DNA from: an uncultured Verrucomicrobiota bacterium
GTDB lineage: Bacteria > Verrucomicrobiota > Verrucomicrobiia > Limisphaerales > UBA9464
NCBI GenBank assembly: GCA_903842505.1
Contig: CAIMMI010000289.1
Span: 1-61,382 of the forward strand
Direction: 5' to 3'
Length of the DNA: 61,382 nucleotides
The translations under genes were made by a program, and so were the position numbers. Below, piece by piece: positions 60,740 to 61,382 of this stretch. Position 1 is the first letter of the stretch; each line of letters starts with the position of its first letter. Under the pieces are notes generated by a model, which worked only from the letters and a program-made list of their open reading frames with translations, had not been told where the DNA came from and did not search any database.

Positions 60740-60777
60740 GGAAAAGCAAAAAGGCGCGGTCCTAAGACCGCGCCTTT
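60740..60777 (-). terminator. Rho-independent terminator of the PEP-CTERM gene
   Basis: AAAGGCGCGGTC (60750-60761) pairs with GACCGCGCCTTT (60766-60777) across a 4-base loop. On the minus strand the hairpin is followed by a T-rich tract (TTTTTGCTTTT), as expected for the gene ending at 60795. It separates that gene from the glycosyltransferase pair. Confidence 0.85.
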
Positions 60778-60794
60778 CTGAGTCAACCTATCGA

Positions 60795-61382
60795 CTACTG
60801 GCGACGGCGCCAGAGACCGAAGGCCACGAGACCGACACCCGCGATCATCGCGTAGGTTTCGGGCTCAGGCACCGGCGTGAAGCCGAAGTTCACGAGCTTG
60901 AAGCGATTCGCCGTCGCGAACGTGGGCGTAGCGAAGGTTCCGCCCGAGACATCACCGATGCCGCCGAAGACACCACCCGTGGTGGCATAGGTCGGAACGG
61001 AGTCACCGAGGTGAGCATCACCGAAGTTGTCACCCGAGAGGGCGGGGGAGGTGATGAGGAGACCGTAGTAGCCCGGGGCGAGCGTGGTCGTCGCGACCGA
61101 CTGCCAGACGTAGTTGCCGGACAGGGCGGTGCCGTTTCCGCTGATCGTGGTGGAGACCACGGGGGTGGCGTTGAAGAAGGCGGAGCCGTTCGGAATCGCG
61201 TTGAACGGGCTGGCCATGTAAATGCCGACGGTCACGCTTCCGCCCAATCCGTCGCCACCGGCGTCGACGAAGGCGAGAGAATTAACGTCGAGAGTCGACG
61301 TGATCTGGAAGGTGGTGCCGAGGAGGCCGTTCGGGAGAGACGTCCCCGTGAAGGTGCCGCCAATGGTGTTGAAAACCTGCCC
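60795..61382 (-). CDS. PEP-CTERM sorted exported protein (3' part; start outside window)
   Basis: The frame is open to the right edge of the window, giving at least 195 residues; the signal peptide lies beyond it. The visible part is a beta-rich secreted domain rich in Gly, Thr and Asn. It ends with V-P-E-P-E-T-Y-A-M, a hydrophobic helix and W-R-R-R-Q, the PEP-CTERM tripartite signal processed by exosortase. Such proteins usually go to the surface or an extracellular matrix. It has its own terminator. A matching exosortase gene is not in this window. Confidence 0.9.
   Translation of the reverse strand, partial: GQVFNTIGGTFTGTSLPNGLLGTTFQITSTLDVNSLAFVDAGGDGLGGSVTVGIYMASPFNAIPNGSAFFNATPVVSTTISGNGTALSGNYVWQSVATTTLAPGYYGLLITSPALSGDNFGDAHLGDSVPTYATTGGVFGGIGDVSGGTFATPTFATANRFKLVNFGFTPVPEPETYAMIAGVGLVAFGLWRRRQ

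Noticed and set aside
1-61382. tRNA, rRNA, CRISPR array, insertion sequence or prophage
   Set aside because: I found no cloverleaf-like sequence, regularly spaced direct repeats, transposase motifs or phage structural genes.

Overview
The window looks like chromosomal DNA from a GC-rich, LPS-producing Gram-negative bacterium, most probably of the Verrucomicrobiota/Planctomycetota superphylum. The pointers are a PEP-CTERM protein, two secreted PQQ-like beta-propellers opening with W-P-x-x-R-G-P, a FecR/CHASE2-cyclase pair, a surface protein of more than 3,200 residues and Kdo/lipid A-type genes. This placement is inference; there is no rRNA or tRNA in the window. I saw no CRISPR array, IS element, prophage or integration site.

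Layout. 1-9828 (minus): 5' part of a giant exported repeat protein that runs off the left edge. 10191-13685 (plus): three overlapping genes for an adenylating ligase, a carrier protein and an MBOAT acyltransferase (DltA/DltC/DltB-like, no DltD), with a sigma-54-like site upstream. 13813-22840 (minus): three translationally coupled, highly divergent Clp/Hsp100 double-AAA+ ATPases. The first two carry C-terminal regions resembling class-I peptide release factors without the GGQ motif. This is the best candidate for an undescribed system. 22970-27122 (plus): moaB, then an lplT/aas-like lysophospholipid salvage pair. 27127-29377 (minus): a PQQ-like propeller and an LpxL/HtrB-like acyltransferase. 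29740-34298 (plus): FecR protein, a strong terminator, CHASE2 adenylate cyclase, second PQQ-like propeller. 34357-40623 (minus): glycine-zipper protein, LpoB-like, COG3014-like and YcfL-like lipoproteins, a related exported protein, kdsB, pyrG. 40792-46174 (plus): small basic nucleoid-type protein, hisF, hisI, a membrane protein, trpE and an APC permease. 46190-49145 (minus): purM, a membrane protein, a MarR regulator and a CPBP protease-like protein. 49240-49557 (plus): pterin carbinolamine dehydratase. 49569-51576 (minus): type-4 uracil-DNA glycosylase and a glycosyltransferase. 51730-52641 (minus): AraC regulator. 52903-58418 (plus): CorA, sensor kinase, sigma-54 response regulator and a PMT-like membrane protein. 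58431-60724 (minus): two GT4 glycosyltransferases. 60795-61382 (minus): 3' part of a PEP-CTERM gene.

Working together. Much of the window is envelope biology: surface protein, extracytoplasmic acyl transfer, phospholipid recycling, Kdo activation (pyrG supplies CTP, kdsB uses it), penicillin-binding-protein activator lipoproteins and glycosyltransferases. The hisF-hisI-trpE-permease stretch is amino-acid metabolism. The three-ATPase cassette stands alone between convergent and divergent neighbours. Its release-factor-like tails suggest, as a hypothesis only, contact with ribosomes or with another RF-fold partner. All domain assignments were made by reading motifs by eye; no database search was run.
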